From assembly GCA_023362775.1 (NCBI GenBank), contig JALMGJ010000062.1, forward strand, positions 891,501 through 955,500: a stretch of 64,000 bases of DNA. The letters run 5' to 3'. A program made the position numbers and the translations under genes. Positions 42,773 to 52,710 of this stretch are shown here, piece by piece. Each line of letters opens with the position of its first letter. Positions within the stretch are counted from its first letter, which is position 1. The stretch is from Charina bottae. Lineage: Eukaryota; Chordata; Lepidosauria; Squamata; Charinaidae. The notes below the pieces were generated by a model. It worked only from the letters and a program-made list of their open reading frames with translations, was not told where the DNA came from and ran no database searches.

Positions 42773-43110
42773 GGTAAAGGTAAAGGTTCCCCCTGCTCAT
42801 TTGTGCAGTCGTGTCTGACTCTAGGGGCCGGTGCTCATCTCCGTTTGTTAGCCGAAGAGCCAGCGCTGTCCGAAGACGCTTCCACGGTCATGTGGCTGGC
42901 ATAACGCACGCGGAACGCTGTTACCTCCCCACCGAAGTGGTACCTATTCATCTACTTGCATTTGCATGCTTTCGAATTGCTAGGTTGGCAAGAGCTGGGG
43001 CTGGTGCGGGAGCTCCCTCCGTCACGCAGGGCTGGGGATTCGAACCTCCGAACTTGCGATCTTCCGATTGACAAGCCTGGCGTCTTACCCGCTGAGCCAC
43101 CACGCCCCTG
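42773..43110 (-). mobile_element. Sauria-type tRNA-derived SINE
   Basis: Same family as at 7.4 and 30.9 kb; tRNA-like head at the right (GCTGAGCCACCACGCCCC in plus orientation). A 12-bp duplication TATATGAAGATA is at 42761-42772 and 43111-43122. Confidence 0.9.
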
Positions 43111-43122
43111 TATATGAAGATA

Positions 43123-43888
43123 TCTATCCCAAATTATTAACTACAAGGTAGGTTGTATAAGGTTACACTCGGGCTGGGCAGGGAGCAAAATAATTCAATC
43201 TAATTACCTGGAATTAAGAATTCAAAATAATTGGATTCTGTTTTGTTAGCAGAGGAAGAGTTTACCCAACGAGGCAACCAAAAGGGTTGGCAGTTAGGGG
43301 CAGAGGAGCCTAGTTAAAAATAATAATAAACTAGAGGAGGCTAAAACGGGTGTGGCCATTTGGGGGCTCCACCCTCTTTTGGCCTCTTGGGGTGAACTGG
43401 GTCACCATGGTAAGACAGCATGTGCTTGATTGGGGGGAGGGGTTGTCCCATTGTTGCATTTGTTAATCCAAGTTTAGGGTCTGACATGCTGAGTGAAGTG
43501 AGTTAGAGCGTGGATTTCTTGATCCCAAAGAGAAAGTCGAGGGGGAAAGAATAAAGAATCTAGGCTAGCCAAGCAAAGTCAATCTTCTGAGGTCTCGGAT
43601 AGGAGATCGAACAACAGCATCTTAGAATCTAAGATCTGGGTTACAATGTCCAAGAGACAGAAGGAATTAACACGTCCCAGACATAGACATGGTTCCTTAC
43701 AAGGCCCTCTTCCCAAGCTTCTTGAACGCTCTGTGACTTTGACCAGACAACATATTTGAGTTACATCCATGCTAGGCACAAAGCTTGGTTAATTCTCATC
43801 TTGGCTTGGGACTTTGCATGCATGTCTATTCATCATTAGCATCGAATGTTATGCAGACCAAGCTGTCGATTAGTTTATGGTGGAAATA
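43123..43888. other. Unassigned non-coding sequence
   Basis: No supported feature. Confidence 0.5.
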
Positions 43889-43900
43889 CCTAAAGGGGTT

Positions 43901-44586
43901 GCAGTTAAACCACAAAAAAACCAAGATTATGGCAACCAGCTTGATTGATAACTGGCAAATAGAGGGAGAAAAAGTGGAGGCAGTGACAGACTTTGTATTT
44001 CTAGGCGCAAAGATTACTGCAGACGCTGACTGCAGCCAGGAAATCAGAAGACGTCTACTTCTTGGGAGGAGAGCAATGGCAAATCTCGATAAAATAGTTA
44101 AGAGCAGAGACATCACCCTGACGACAAAGGTCCGCATAGTTAAAACAATGGTATTCCCCGTAGTAACCTATGGCTGTGAGAGCTGGACCATAAGGAAGGC
44201 TGAGCGAAGGAAGATAGATGCTTTTGAACTGTGGTGTTGGAGGAAAATTCTGAGCGTGCCTTGGACTGCAAGAAGATCAAACCAGCCCATCCTCCAGGAA
44301 ATAAAGCCAGACTGCTCACTTGAGGGAATGATATTAAAGGCAAAACTGAAGTCCTTTGGCCACATAATGAGAAGACAGGATACCCTGGAGAAGATGCTGA
44401 TGCTGGGGAAAGTGGAAGGCCAAAGGAAGAGGGGCCGACCAAGGGCAAGATGGATGGATGATATTCTGGAGGTGACGGGATCGACCGTGGGGGAGCTGGG
44501 GGTGGCGACGGCTGACAGGAAGCTCTGGTGTGGGCTGGTCCATGAAGTCACGAAGAGTCGGAAGTGACTGAACGAATAAACAACAA
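43901..44586 (+). pseudogene. BovB (RTE) reverse transcriptase C-terminal part, subfamily B
   Basis: An open frame encodes the last ~220 residues of BovB ORF2: NHKKTKIMATSLIDNWQIEG, VTDFVFLGAKITADADCSQE, TKVRIVKTMVFPVVTYGCES, DAFELWCWRKILSVPWTARR and the LMLGKVEGQRKRGRPRARWM tail. The catalytic RT domain is missing. The end is GACTGAACGAATAAACAACAA and the 12-bp duplication CCTAAAGGGGTT lies at 43889-43900 and 44587-44598. The frame has no stop, but 5' truncation makes it non-functional. Confidence 0.95.
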
Positions 44587-44598
44587 CCTAAAGGGGTT

Positions 44599-45075
44599 TA
44601 AGCCATACCCAGGTGTTGTATGAAGCCCCCCCCATGTGATATTGTTGGACTCAAACCTTCTTCCCCTGCACAGATCCCATCTATTTCAAGAGTGATCTCC
44701 GAACCCACTGAAGAGGCATACAAAAGAGAGATCGGTCGAAGAGAAAAGAGAGATCCTCCGGTACTTTAGGATTGTTTGGAAAGAGAACTGAGTTAGTCCT
44801 TGAGTACAGTTTCACAAAATGAAGAATGAAAAAAGCAAAGAATGAGGTCAGTTGACTTTGCTGATGCTTAAATCGGAGGACCACATCAGTTATTGCTGGT
44901 AAGGGAGCCGTTCCATTTGCATCAAATGAGGTCAGATCAGGGGGCAATCAAATCTAGAAATTGCTTCTACGCAGATATACATACAGTGTGTGTGTGTGTG
45001 TGTGTGTGTATTTATTTATATTTCAAATTTTGCCACCACCCATCTCCCCCAGAAAAGGGGGACTCTGGGTGGTTA
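44599..45075. other. Unassigned sequence ending in (TG)n and an L2-type tail
   Basis: (TG)n at 44988-45008 joins TATTTATTTATATTTCAAAT.. CCACCACCCATCTCCCCC, a reversed L2-type tail (45009-45073), followed by GGTTAGGGTT telomere-like units. Confidence 0.6.
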
Positions 45076-45282
45076 GGGTTAAAGTTAGGGTTACGGTTAT
45101 ATATAATCTCCGTTATTCATTTGCAACTATCAAGATAAAACCAGCGTACAAAATTCGAGCTGGATACAATGTTCATATCATCACAGTTTCCAACAACCAA
45201 GTGTGTCCTTCTGGATGGATTGAGTTCACACATTCATTTGAACTCCTATGGTAAAACCACATGTGGACAAGGACTGAGTTTT

Positions 45283-45420
45283 ATGGCTGTTGTGGGTCTT
45301 CCGGGCTGTGTGGCTGTGTTCTGGAAGTTGTGGTTCCTAACGTTTCACCAGCATCTGTGGCCAGCATCTTCAGAGGGCAGGAGTACAGAAATCCAGTTTT
45401 AGTTTTACACCTGGGACATA
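45283..45420 (-). mobile_element. PLE-type 3' end, family 3
   Basis: In reverse complement: CTCTGAAGATGCTGGCCACAGATGCTGGTGAAACGTTAGG (split here: CTCTGAAGATGCTGGCC, ACAGATGCTGGTGAAAC, GTTAGGAACC), then GAACACAGCCACACAGCCCG and a terminus near 45283. No coding part remains. The layout matches family 2, so I place it with PLEs by analogy. Confidence 0.55.
45331..45380 (-). ncRNA. Hammerhead-like motif, PLE family 3
   Basis: CTGAAGA (45367-45373 in reverse), one T, stem GCTGGC/GCTGGT held by Watson-Crick and wobble pairs, then GAAACGTT. The bases either side of the core, CCT and AGG, can start stem I. Again there is one extra base before stem II. Confidence 0.35.
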
Positions 45421-45717
45421 CTGATCCCAGGTGATGTAGACAACTTGATTCCTTTGCAATAATTCCTGACGGGCTTTCTTACGCCTCAGGATGCTTGCAA
45501 AGAAAAATCAGGTTTATTGGTAGTGAAAATCCAATTGATTTGCTGTAAGGCCATATTAAAGCCAGAAAAACTCTTTTTGCTAGTCCGCCACTAAATTATC
45601 TTTAACATCTTTTTTGCTGTTGTTCCTTTAATTGGAAACATGTTTGTGCACATTCAGGGAGAAATGGTGAATGAACTGGTTTCATTCATTTCCATAAATT
45701 TTCCCCCTTGCCCAGGA

Positions 45718-45780
45718 TTATTTTATTTATTTATTTTATTTATTTATTGGATTTATCACCGCCCAACTCCCCCAAGGGAT
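45718..45780 (-). mobile_element. L2-type LINE/SINE 3' tail
   Basis: TTATTTTATTTATTTATT.. GGATTTATCACCGCCCAACTCCCCCAAGGG, reversed tail adjoining the next BovB. Confidence 0.7.
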
Positions 45781-45816
45781 TATATTAATCCCTGATTGTC
45801 TACTCCTTGTGATCCT

Positions 45817-46316
45817 TGTTGTTGTTGTTCAGTCGTTTAGTCGTGTCCGACTCTTCGTGACCCCATGGACCATAGCACGCCAGGCCTTCCTGTCCTCCAC
45901 TGTCTCCCGGAGTTTACTCAAATTCATGTTCATTGCATCGGTGATGCTATCTAACCATCTCATCCTCTGCCGTCCCCTTCTCCTTTTGCCTTCAGTCTTT
46001 CCCAGCATCAGGGTCTTTTCCAATGAGTCCTCTCTTCGCATTAGGTGGCCAAAGTATTTGAGCTTCAGCTTCAGTATGTGTCCTTCCAATGAGCAGTCAG
46101 GGTTGATTTCCTTCAGGATTGACTGATTTGACCTCCTTGCAGTCCAAGGGAGTCTTCTCCAGCACCACAGTTTGAAAGCATCAATTCTTCAGCGCTCAGC
46201 CTTCCTTATGGTCCAACTCTCTCAACCATACATTACTACTGGGAAAACCATAGCTTTAATTATACGGACCTTTGTCGACAAGGTGATGTCTCTGCTTTTT
46301 AATATGCTGTCTAGGT
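45817..46316 (-). pseudogene. BovB (RTE) LINE 3' fragment, subfamily A
   Basis: Encodes the C-terminal RT tail in reverse with small indels; ends in TTGTTGTTCAGTCGTTTAGT at the left. The 10-bp duplication TTGTGATCCT lies at 45807-45816 and 46317-46326. Confidence 0.9.
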
Positions 46317-46740
46317 TTGTGATCCTAGCCAATCAAGAATCACTTAATCAGCATCATGGCTCAGGTTTACAAGTGGACCATCCGAAATAGCACATGATCT
46401 TTCCTCAATGCAGCAGTGTTGGGTTAGAAAGCCTTTGTGGTGCCTTCCCATGCACTGATTTGATGTTTTTTTCTTGCTTCACCAAGGGAAGCTTCATATG
46501 ATGCCTTTCAAACAACTTTTTCATGGAGCCTCCAGGTCACCAACGAGACCTGCTTTCTCAAAATAAGACGACGCTTTAAAAAGCTGAAGGCCCCATGCCA
46601 AACACTCAGCATTGCTCATGATTCATCCAGCATCTACGTGAACATGTCCACCAATACCTACAGTATCTCTGGATAACAAACATGGATGAGATGTTTTTCT
46701 TTGAGAATCGTCCTTTCAATCATCTTTTTTTCCCCCATGT

Positions 46741-46890
46741 CCGTGTTCCTCACTCTTGACACGCCAAGAAAGGGCCTTTCCCACCTTCGGAGCCATTCAC
46801 ACCCTTCATGAACTCCTTCAATCTTTCACCAATCACCATCAAATCAGTCTCTGCCACAAGTATGCACAGATGTGCTGCCTGAAACAAGCA
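46741..46890. repeat. Unclassified direct repeat, copy 1
   Basis: CACTCTTGACACGCCAAGAA.. GGAGCCATTCACACCCTTC.. ATCACCATCAAATCAGTCTC.. CACAGATGTGCTGCCTGAAA recurs 780 bp further on. Probably an old repeat or local duplication; family unknown. Confidence 0.7.
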
Positions 46891-47235
46891 GCTTTTTCTC
46901 TAACCAGCTTTTCCCTGAACAGACTCTCATTCATTCTTGGGTCCCCAAAGCTCCTCACTCACCCATCCAGGCCACTTCACAGAATAATTTGTTTCTTCTC
47001 CTGGATTAAATTCATTCAGAACGTTGCCCTGTTCTCTCCAAAACTCATCCTTGGTCCTTCTGTCATCACATACGACCATCACCAGTTCATGGATCCCACG
47101 TTCATATGCCCCCATAACAACTTAGAGGACACCAATTTGTGGTTTAAAAAAATATTTCAGCTCTTTCATTTATAACTAAAGCTACACATTCACTTCCTTG
47201 CACGTATCCATCAACTCCAGTCCACAAGGTCACCC

Positions 47236-47372
47236 ACCTTTCCTTCCTTCCTTCCTTCCTTCCTTCCTTCCTTCCTTCCTTCCTTCCTTCCTTCCTTCTC
47301 CACCTCCTTCCTTCCTTCCTTCCTTCCTTCCTTCCTTCCTTCCTTCCTTCCTTCCTTCCTTTCCTTCCCTCT
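47236..47372. repeat. (CCTT)n microsatellite
   Basis: Two long runs of CCTT separated by TCTCCACCT. Confidence 0.95.
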
Positions 47373-47522
47373 TCTCTTACTCCACAAAAGTATCAAGGTT
47401 TCTTTTCTTTCACTTCATTCCTTCATTTGTGCTCTTCCCCATTTCTCATCCAGATGTAGTGGTCCTGATAGAGGGCCATAGATATCCACCACCCACCGTG
47501 GCTTCAGGCATTTGAGGCTTTT

Positions 47523-47693
47523 CCATGTCCTTCACTCTTGACACCCCAAGAAATGGCCTTTCCCACCTTCAGAGCCATTCACACCCTTCCTTGTTTCCAT
47601 CACTAACTCCTTCAATCTTTCACAAATCACCATCAAATCAATCTCTGCTACAAGTATGCACAGATGTGCTACCTGAAACAAGAAGAACTAACG
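47523..47693. repeat. Unclassified direct repeat, copy 2
   Basis: Aligns with 46741-46890 with small differences and a ~12-bp insertion (CTTGTTTCCATC). The ~630 bp between the copies contain the CCTT microsatellite. Confidence 0.7.
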
Positions 47694-47816
47694 TTCTTAG
47701 TTGTAGACTAGACCTGGGTTTTTCAAACTGACACAGCCAATTTTCCATCACTAGAGCTTTTGGTGTTCCAGGAAGTATTATTATTGTGGAGTCCTTGGTG
47801 CTCTCTGAGCCTGGTT

Positions 47817-47870
47817 GTTTTCTTGCAGACGTTTCATTGCCAGGCTAGGCAACATCTTCAGTGCGAAAAG
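47817..47870 (-). ncRNA. Hammerhead-like ribozyme motif, PLE family 2, copy 1
   Basis: On the minus strand: CTTTTCGCA, CTGAAGA, T, stem GTTGCC/GGCAAT, GAAAC, GTC, TGCAAGAAAA. Stem I pairs GCA with TGC next to the core and, after one mismatch, the T-rich with the A-rich flank. GAAACGTC has the self-complementary ACGT expected for a dimeric hammerhead with minimal stem III, and GTC is the preferred cleavage triplet. One extra base lies between CTGAAGA and stem II. Confidence 0.5.
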
Positions 47871-48306
47871 GGAGAGGGACTTGCTCTCTGTTTATATACC
47901 ATGGCTTGTCCTGCTTGTGTTGGTGGAGGTGTTGTTCTCCCCTTCGGAGTTCCTTGATTGGGCTGTTGTTTGCTGCTTGGTTGATTGACTGAGTTAATAG
48001 TTCCTTGATTAGGGTATATTGTGCTGTTTGATTGTTCCTCTGGTGCTAATCCTGGTGTTAATCTTTGCATATCTGGGTGATGATTGCTGGTAAGGAGGTG
48101 TTCTGGTCTTCTGGCTTTTCTATTGTCTCTTATGAATGGTATGTAAATGGTATGTAAAATTTTCTTAATGATCAGTATCAAGCCAATTAAAAGCAGGGTC
48201 GGGCAGACAAGGCCCTGATTAAAATCAGCCAATCTAGCCCTTTGCTCCATCAGAACTGACTAATAATAAACAGAGTGGAGTCCTTGGTGCTCTCTGAGCC
48301 TGGTTG

Positions 48307-48359
48307 TTTTCTTGCAGACGTTTCATTGCCAGGCTAGGCAACATCTTCAGTGCGAAAAG
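48307..48359 (-). ncRNA. Hammerhead-like ribozyme motif, PLE family 2, copy 2
   Basis: Identical in all core and stem positions to the copy 490 bp away, so the two lie in tandem as a dimeric hammerhead would need. Confidence 0.5.
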
Positions 48360-48570
48360 GGAGTGGGACTTGCTCTCTGTTTATATACCCTGGCTTGTCC
48401 TGCTTGTGTTGGTGGGGGTGTTGTTCTCCCCTTCGGAGTTCCTTGATTGGGCTGTTGTTTGCTGCTTGGTTGATTGACTGAGTTAATAGTTCCTTGATTA
48501 GGGTATATTGTGCTGTTTGATTGCTCCTCTGGTGCTAGTCCTGGTGTTAATCTTTGCCTATCTGGGTCAT

Positions 48571-49105
48571 CATGGCAAGGATTGAAAGCCCTTGGACTAG
48601 ATCACCAACTGTAGCCAACACAACTTCCCTACTTATCGTTAAGGGTGGAACCAATCTCTTTGAGCCCACTTGGCCCCAGGTCCCCAAACACCTCACGGCT
48701 CAGTTTTATCCCTAAAATCCTTGCGCTATCCTATACAAGCCAGGATCACTAATCCAGAGGCCACCACCCTGTTGCTGCCTCCCACCACATTGGAAGCCTG
48801 TGCAACGTCCCGATGCGCCCTCAGTCGTTCTTCGTAGGATTGCAGAGATGACAACGAGGAAATGCACTTGCTGTCAACCCAGCAAAACGGTTGCAAAATG
48901 CGATGCGATTACACCCCGTCACTGCCAGCGTGCATGCCCGTAAATGCATTCAGCTGCAGCATCCCGCCTCAATCTTCTGCTATTTTCTCGCCCGATAAAC
49001 CCAATAATGAAACAGCCAAACAACAGATGGATTCCTCACAAGCAGAATTAAGAACAACAACAACAACACACACACACACTTCTTCTTTTTTAAGCTGGGA
49101 GAAGA
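48571..49105. other. Unassigned non-coding sequence
   Basis: No supported feature; a short (CAA)n/(CA)n run is near 49055. Confidence 0.5.
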
Positions 49106-49612
49106 GAAAGAGAAATACCGAAGGATACCTAAGGGACCGTCTCATCCCAGTTGTTTCATCCCGTCCCACCTGGGCATGCAGACGGGGCATGCTACGGACC
49201 CCATCGGTTAAGGAATTCCACCTAACGGGGTCTCGGAAGCGTGCTTTCTCTGCTGCTGCCCCTGCCCTTTGGAACAGTCTTCCCCCAGAGATCAGACAGT
49301 CCCCCTCGCTCCTGGACTTTCGAAAAAAACTCAAAACCTGGCTTTGTCAGCATGCTTGGGGCGAGAAGGAGAAGGTCTATACCTGGAGATGGCTACCACC
49401 TTAGATTAGTCCTGGAGTGCCCTTTCTATGATGTTAAGAAGATTTGGTGATTGGATTTGGTTATATTCATTATATTTTAAACTGTTATTTACTGTGTATT
49501 TTAATTTATTTACAATTGTATGTTAAGGATTTCAATTTTGTTGTAAACCGCCCAGAGTCCCCCGTGGGGGAGTTGGGCGGTGATAAATTTGATGGATAAA
49601 TAAATAAATGTC
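49106..49612 (+). mobile_element. L2-type LINE 3' end with ORF2 C-terminus
   Basis: Encodes a LINE C-terminal segment: LRTPSVKEFHLTGSRKRAFS, then AAPALWNSLPPEIRQSPSLL and FRKKLKTWL, stop near 49404. The 3' UTR follows and ends GTAAACCGCCCAGAGTCCCC..GGGGGAGTTGGGCGGTGATAAAT with AAATA repeats; CCGCCCA/TGGGCGG forms a hairpin. It identifies the many short tails of this kind in the window as LINE-derived. Clade (L2 versus CR1-like) is inferred from general resemblance. Confidence 0.75.
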
Positions 49613-50546
49613 CCTGAAAACTTGGCTCAGTTGTCCAATGGATCTTGGATGACTTTGCCCTTGAGAGAGAAACCACTTTCTTGGCTGCTTCCAAAAGGAC
49701 TCATTGCCCCCATCCTTACAAACTCCCCAGTTTCTGAAAATAAACCATAGTCACAATAATAATAATAATAATAATCTTAGTCACAATAGGCTCTATAGCA
49801 TCTCTCCTCCCAAGATGGAGACAACATTGGGACATAGCCACACCTGACTTCAGGGAGACCTGCGTGACGTTCTCCTGGCAACAACACAGAAGTGTTTCCT
49901 TTGGGCCTCTAAACAAATTTAAGATTTTAAAATATTTCTCTGTCTGCTTTACGACGTGTCTATACTTACAAAGATCAGAATCTATTGCTGTAGATTTGCA
50001 ATCCGTTTTGCAATATTGCACTTGAAAAGGATCGCAAATACTTTTCCAAATTGCAAAGACTTCCAGTTGCAAATATTTCCAAACGATAAACTCGGGGAAC
50101 GGTCCGCAAAGCCCGGTTTTACTTTGACCTTGATCAACCTGGAGTTTTCCCTTCCAAATCGGGCATCTTTTTGAGATAAACTCCTTGTGAAATTCTTGCA
50201 CAGCATCATTCCACGAAACCCATCTCCCCCTTCCTCCTCTATTTTTTTTTTCCTTTTCTAAATAGGACACACTTTCCTGCCTTTAACTTTCTTCAATCAC
50301 TCAACCTCACCGTTTTAATTTTTATCATGACCCTCTCCGTTGCTTCTCTTTTCCGAAAGAAAAACGATCAAGCATATAAGGCGGCAAAAAAAAAAAATCG
50401 GCAAACTAGGGGTCCAAAAACGTCCCCGCAGTTTTAATTTCCTGGTCTAGCATTAATTCATTCTGCACTAAGCCAGGATGGATCTCAGGAACCCCACGAA
50501 CGCCGTATGAATCGCCTCTTAATGGTGGCTTGTTTCTTAACCATAG
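49613..50546. other. Unassigned non-coding sequence
   Basis: An (AAT)n run near 49757; no supported gene. Confidence 0.5.
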
Positions 50547-50559
50547 TTTGTGCTTTGAA

Positions 50560-50623
50560 TCCAGTTGACATGATTCAAGCTACAGACAATTCCACCTGGA
50601 TGACTGAGAACCTTCATAGACAT
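50560..50623 (+). mobile_element. Penelope-like element, family 1, 64-bp terminal fragment
   Basis: TCCAGTTGACATGATTCAAG.. CACCTGGATGACTGAGAACC TTCATAGACAT is only the last 64 bp of the element, yet it has a perfect 13-bp duplication TTTGTGCTTTGAA (50547-50559 and 50624-50636). It is therefore a genuine, extremely truncated insertion. Confidence 0.9.
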
Positions 50624-50636
50624 TTTGTGCTTTGAA

Positions 50637-51165
50637 ATTTTGCTTGCCATATAGTTAATATGCAAGCTGAACTCCAGTCCTCCCCCCCCCCAAGAACAAC
50701 TGACCCATTTAAACACCTTCATTTTCAAGCACAGCTCGGCATTAAGACTCAATCACCAGCAGAGTTTACCACCAACTTGTCTTAAAACAAGATTTCCTTC
50801 TTGCCTGGGCTTCAATGTAGGACATTTTTCATCAGGGGAAGAAAAAAAAACAGCCTACAAATGTGTCCCCAATAGGCAGTTGTGGCTTGACAACGATCAG
50901 CCTCCCTTTGCTGGCTAAGGTGACTAGCTCGATCCGAGGACAAAGGCGAGAAGAAAAACAGACAGGAAAAATTAGCCGAATATTAAAAGTATAAAAGCAG
51001 CCCATTAATCATCATTTGGTAGCAAAACGCTTGGCGAACAGTCTTGCGACAAGCAGCAGATATAGAGTAAGTCTCTTTGCACTCAACGTCTGCCCCACAA
51101 ATTTCTTGTGAAGAGAAATTTCAGAGGGAAGAGGTCCTTCTTCGCTCCCTGGAGGAGGGAGGAGA
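50637..51165. other. Unassigned non-coding sequence
   Basis: A C run near 50684; no supported feature. Confidence 0.5.
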
Positions 51166-51173
51166 GTCTAAAT

Positions 51174-51524
51174 CAGAGCTTTCCAAACTTTTCATGTTGG
51201 TGACACACTTTTTAGACATGCATCATTTCGCGACACATGCTTACAGCAGGGCATCATTTCATGACACACTCTTACAGCGGGGCACAAGGCAGGCACTAGG
51301 ACCTGCATGGAATCCTGGCAGGGCAGGTTTGGAGGCAGCAGGGCACAAGGCAGGCACCAGGACCTGTGCGGAATCACAGCAGGTTTGGAGGCAGCCAGGC
51401 ACAAGGCAGGCACTAGGACCTGCGCGGAATCCTGGCAGGGCTCAGAGGCAGCAGCAGCTGCGACACACCCAGACACTGCAGCCGACACACTAATGTGTCC
51501 CGACACACAGTTTGGAAAGCTCTG
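51174..51524. mobile_element. hAT-type non-autonomous transposon carrying a VNTR, 3-unit copy
   Basis: Perfect 16-bp terminal inverted repeats CAGAGCTTTCCAAACT / AGTTTGGAAAGCTCTG and a perfect 8-bp duplication GTCTAAAT (51166-51173, 51525-51532). The interior holds three minisatellite units of 61, 56 and 57 bp (51277-51450) of the type found at 38.3 kb, plus a small duplication of the CATCATTTCGCGACACA segment. Confidence 0.95.
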
Positions 51525-51532
51525 GTCTAAAT

Positions 51533-52644
51533 ATGATCACAGTTCAGACAAAAGCTGACTTGCAAGCTCTCCATTTTCCTTCCCCGGAGAAAGGGGCGTC
51601 TGTTTTTCCACCTGGTTCTCGGGAAGCTTGAAAATTCCATTCTAATTTCTCTAGCTGGTTCCCTTCTGGCCTTAATGGCTGGAGATGATGGGATGAGGTG
51701 CTTCTGCTGGTGTTCCCAATCTGAAAATGTCCCTTCCCGTGGGATTGAATGGAACTGGAGGGAAGCCAGGCCCTCTGCAGACCCCTGGAGAGACAATGGG
51801 GCCATGCAAGCTACTTCGTAACCCACCCACCCATCCCCAAAACTATATTCCAACCAGGAGAAAGTGAACCACTTTGCAAAACACTTTCACTGCACATTTC
51901 CGGTGCAAAGGAAAATAAGGAGAATAACACGAGGCTGAAGAACTCGGTCCATCCCACCAATCTGGATCCATGAGATTTGGGTCCTGGGGGAGGAGATAAA
52001 GTTTCTCCACATCATCTCTCTGGAATAGCCTCCATCAACCTGAATGGCGCCCACCTTGATTGGCCTTTAGAGGGACCCATTACGATGCAGCTCTTCTGCA
52101 GAGCTTTTAAATCTAGGATGCTAAGACGTTGGCACGGATGGTTGAATTATATTCTGGATTATTTCATGCACTTAAGCTAACTTTTTTTAAAATCAAAGTA
52201 GAAATCCCATGAATAAAGAGACCACTGGGGAAAAAAGAAAGGCTTTTGCATTCTGCTCAGATATCTGGGAGTGGATTTGCGGCCCGGGCCCGGCAAGGCA
52301 ACATCTAACGGTTTGTCATTGGTTCGCGTTTGAATTTTTATATGTTTGATTTCTGGCATCCCCAACTTCCTGAATTGAATCCTTCTACCAATCTGTGGGT
52401 GGAAATACCTGAACTATGATTGACAGGCAGGTTCTGGTCCTCCTAGAATCATCGAGTTGGAAGGGACCTCCGAGATCATCCAGTCCATCCTCTTGCTTAC
52501 TGCGAGGCCTGCTAAAGCAAGCTTCTCGTTCCTCAATCATTTATGGCGATTAATTTGCTAGGATCTTTCTCCCACCTCAAGGGCCCCCAACAGCTTTTAC
52601 ACCTTTGGGAGAAATAGGAGAAGCCGGCATTTCATTATTCTCGT
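51533..52644. other. Unassigned sequence with a CR1 patch
   Basis: Reversed CR1 3' fragment at about 52440-52540 (TCGAGTTGGAAGGGACCTCC.. ATCATCCAGTCC). No supported gene. Confidence 0.5.
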
Positions 52645-52710
52645 GCTGGCTGGGGAATTCTGGGAGTTGAAGTCCACCCATCTTAACGTTGACAAGGCTG
52701 AAAAACACTG
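52645..52710. mobile_element. Half of a palindromic hAT-type MITE
   Basis: GCTGGCTGGGGAATTCTGGG.. GTTGAAGTCCACCCATCTTA.. AAAAACACTG matches the right half of the element at 29.5 kb; the left half is missing. Confidence 0.75.

Larger units (their letters stand above)
47786..48570 (-). mobile_element. Penelope-like element ends, family 2, head-to-tail tandem
   Basis: Two copies in the same orientation: 47786 to about 48270, and 48276 to about 48570. Each, on the minus strand, has the end of a coding frame (RLTPGLAPEEQSNSTIYPNQ.., GTPKGRTTPPPTQAGQAM), then TTTTCGCACTGAAGATGTTG and the terminus AGCACCAAGGACTCCAC. The second copy starts directly after the first with CAGAG. Tandem copies sharing end sequence are typical of PLEs, whose repeated ends are called pseudo-LTRs. 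The protein parts are too short and broken to be functional. Confidence 0.75.

Noticed and set aside
48862..49404. Host gene encoding a 180-residue protein
   Set aside because: The C-terminal part is a LINE ORF2 end followed by its typical 3' tail; the N-terminal part is unrelated upstream sequence.
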